Shown here in pieces: positions 63,726 through 64,000 of a DNA stretch of 64,000 nucleotides. The stretch is taken from NCBI RefSeq assembly GCF_000657795.2, contig NZ_JHEP02000004.1, positions 124,001 through 188,000 of the forward strand, read 5' to 3'. Made by a program: the position numbers and the translations under genes. The first letter of the stretch is position 1. The number at the start of each line of letters is the position of its first letter. The notes beneath the pieces are model-generated. The model saw nothing but the letters and a program-made list of their open reading frames with translations. It was not told the DNA's origin and did no database searches. This DNA is from Bordetella pseudohinzii. GTDB lineage: Bacteria; Pseudomonadota; Gammaproteobacteria; Burkholderiales; Burkholderiaceae_B.

Positions 63726-64000
63726 GGCGATGCTGGATGCTTAAATCGGCTGCGGGGTGGGCAATGTGCTGGCCCGATAGGCGTCTGCCATATCGGTAGA
63801 GCTGCCGCCTGCGGCTGGCTTGCCGGGGAGTGAGCCCCGCGCGGTGCCAGCCCTCGCCTGCGACGTGAATGCGACAACTCGCGGCTTGAGTTGGGGCTGC
63901 CGAGATGGGTCTGCACTGGGCAGCCAATCGCGACCGGACGCAGGATTACAGCACAGTCGGCTGTCAGGGGCAAACCCCGTAACAGCCCTAGCGTCTCTTT
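63726..64000. other. Right-edge region with stem-loops, no assigned gene
   Basis: 275 bp upstream of the CobW gene with no clear protein. A nested hairpin pairs 63959-63964 with 63982-63987 and 63967-63970 with 63975-63978. A minus-strand frame ends in TAA about 20 bp before the CobW start and runs to the edge, but its composition is not protein-like. It probably contains the CobW promoter and part of a neighbour outside the window. Confidence 0.4.

Noticed and set aside
63726-64000. Cobalamin riboswitch upstream of the CobW-family gene
   Set aside because: No B12-box or conserved core could be found on either strand.
1-64000. tRNA, rRNA, CRISPR array, insertion sequence or prophage
   Set aside because: No cloverleaf T-loop pattern in intergenic DNA, no spaced repeats, no transposase or integrase, and no attachment-site duplications were seen.

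Overview
The window is a GC-rich (roughly two-thirds G+C) chromosomal stretch from a betaproteobacterium, most probably Alcaligenaceae of the Bordetella/Achromobacter group. The case rests on several features together: a wlbA-wlbB-wlbC trio of LPS trisaccharide genes, a birA-coaX pair (coaX is 'baf' in Bordetella), a DUF4148 protein, an HslV with a six-residue propeptide, a DksA lacking most zinc cysteines, and an AspRS with non-discriminating signature residues. I found no tRNA, rRNA, insertion sequence, prophage or CRISPR array. Almost everything is chromosomal housekeeping or transport, densely packed with many 1-8 bp gene overlaps.

Layout. 1-1803 (minus): start of the wlb locus for a diacetamido uronic acid of LPS. 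2179-4917: P2A-like cation ATPase. 4984-12256: a two-component system followed by an Fe(III)/sugar-phosphate-type ABC importer. The histidine kinase carries, in the same open frame, a C-terminal export segment and a periplasmic solute-binding domain homologous to the transporter's own binding protein. 12319-15460: malate synthase G divergent from its GlcC regulator, with two identical 13-bp operators. 15591-15971: DUF4148 protein. 16343-24330: a ribose-type ABC importer containing a permease fused to a strictosidine-synthase-like propeller, a second stand-alone propeller, a double ATPase and a zinc alcohol dehydrogenase. 24375-33033: ubiA, aminotransferase, free-Met-sulfoxide reductase, a structured intergenic element, a DapA homologue, APC permease, GMC oxidoreductase and a putative antiporter. 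33207-38173: fmdB-DUF502-aspS, then nuclease-family gene plus clsB. 38180-42412 (minus): two exporters, a CoxG-like protein and an O-antigen ligase/polymerase.

42633-48404: rmlBDAC (dTDP-L-rhamnose) followed by waaC and waaA (LPS inner core), so both ends of this region serve the cell envelope. 48409-50197 (minus): birA-coaX plus a 54-residue membrane peptide. 50282-53750: an Mla/MCE-type lipid transporter with a STAS-permease fusion. 53783-58852: hydrolase, DD-carboxypeptidase, D-amino acid aminotransferase, ybeD, lipB, lipA. 58882-63725: cobalamin adenosyltransferase, CusF-like protein, hslVU with a textbook heat-shock promoter, dksA and a CobW-family GTPase.

The strongest candidates for something new are the kinase/binding-protein fusion, with 11-bp direct repeats in front of the adjacent binding-protein gene; the permease/propeller fusion module; and the structured intergenic element at 27290-27408. 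All functional statements come from reading motifs and gene order. No database search or folding program was run.
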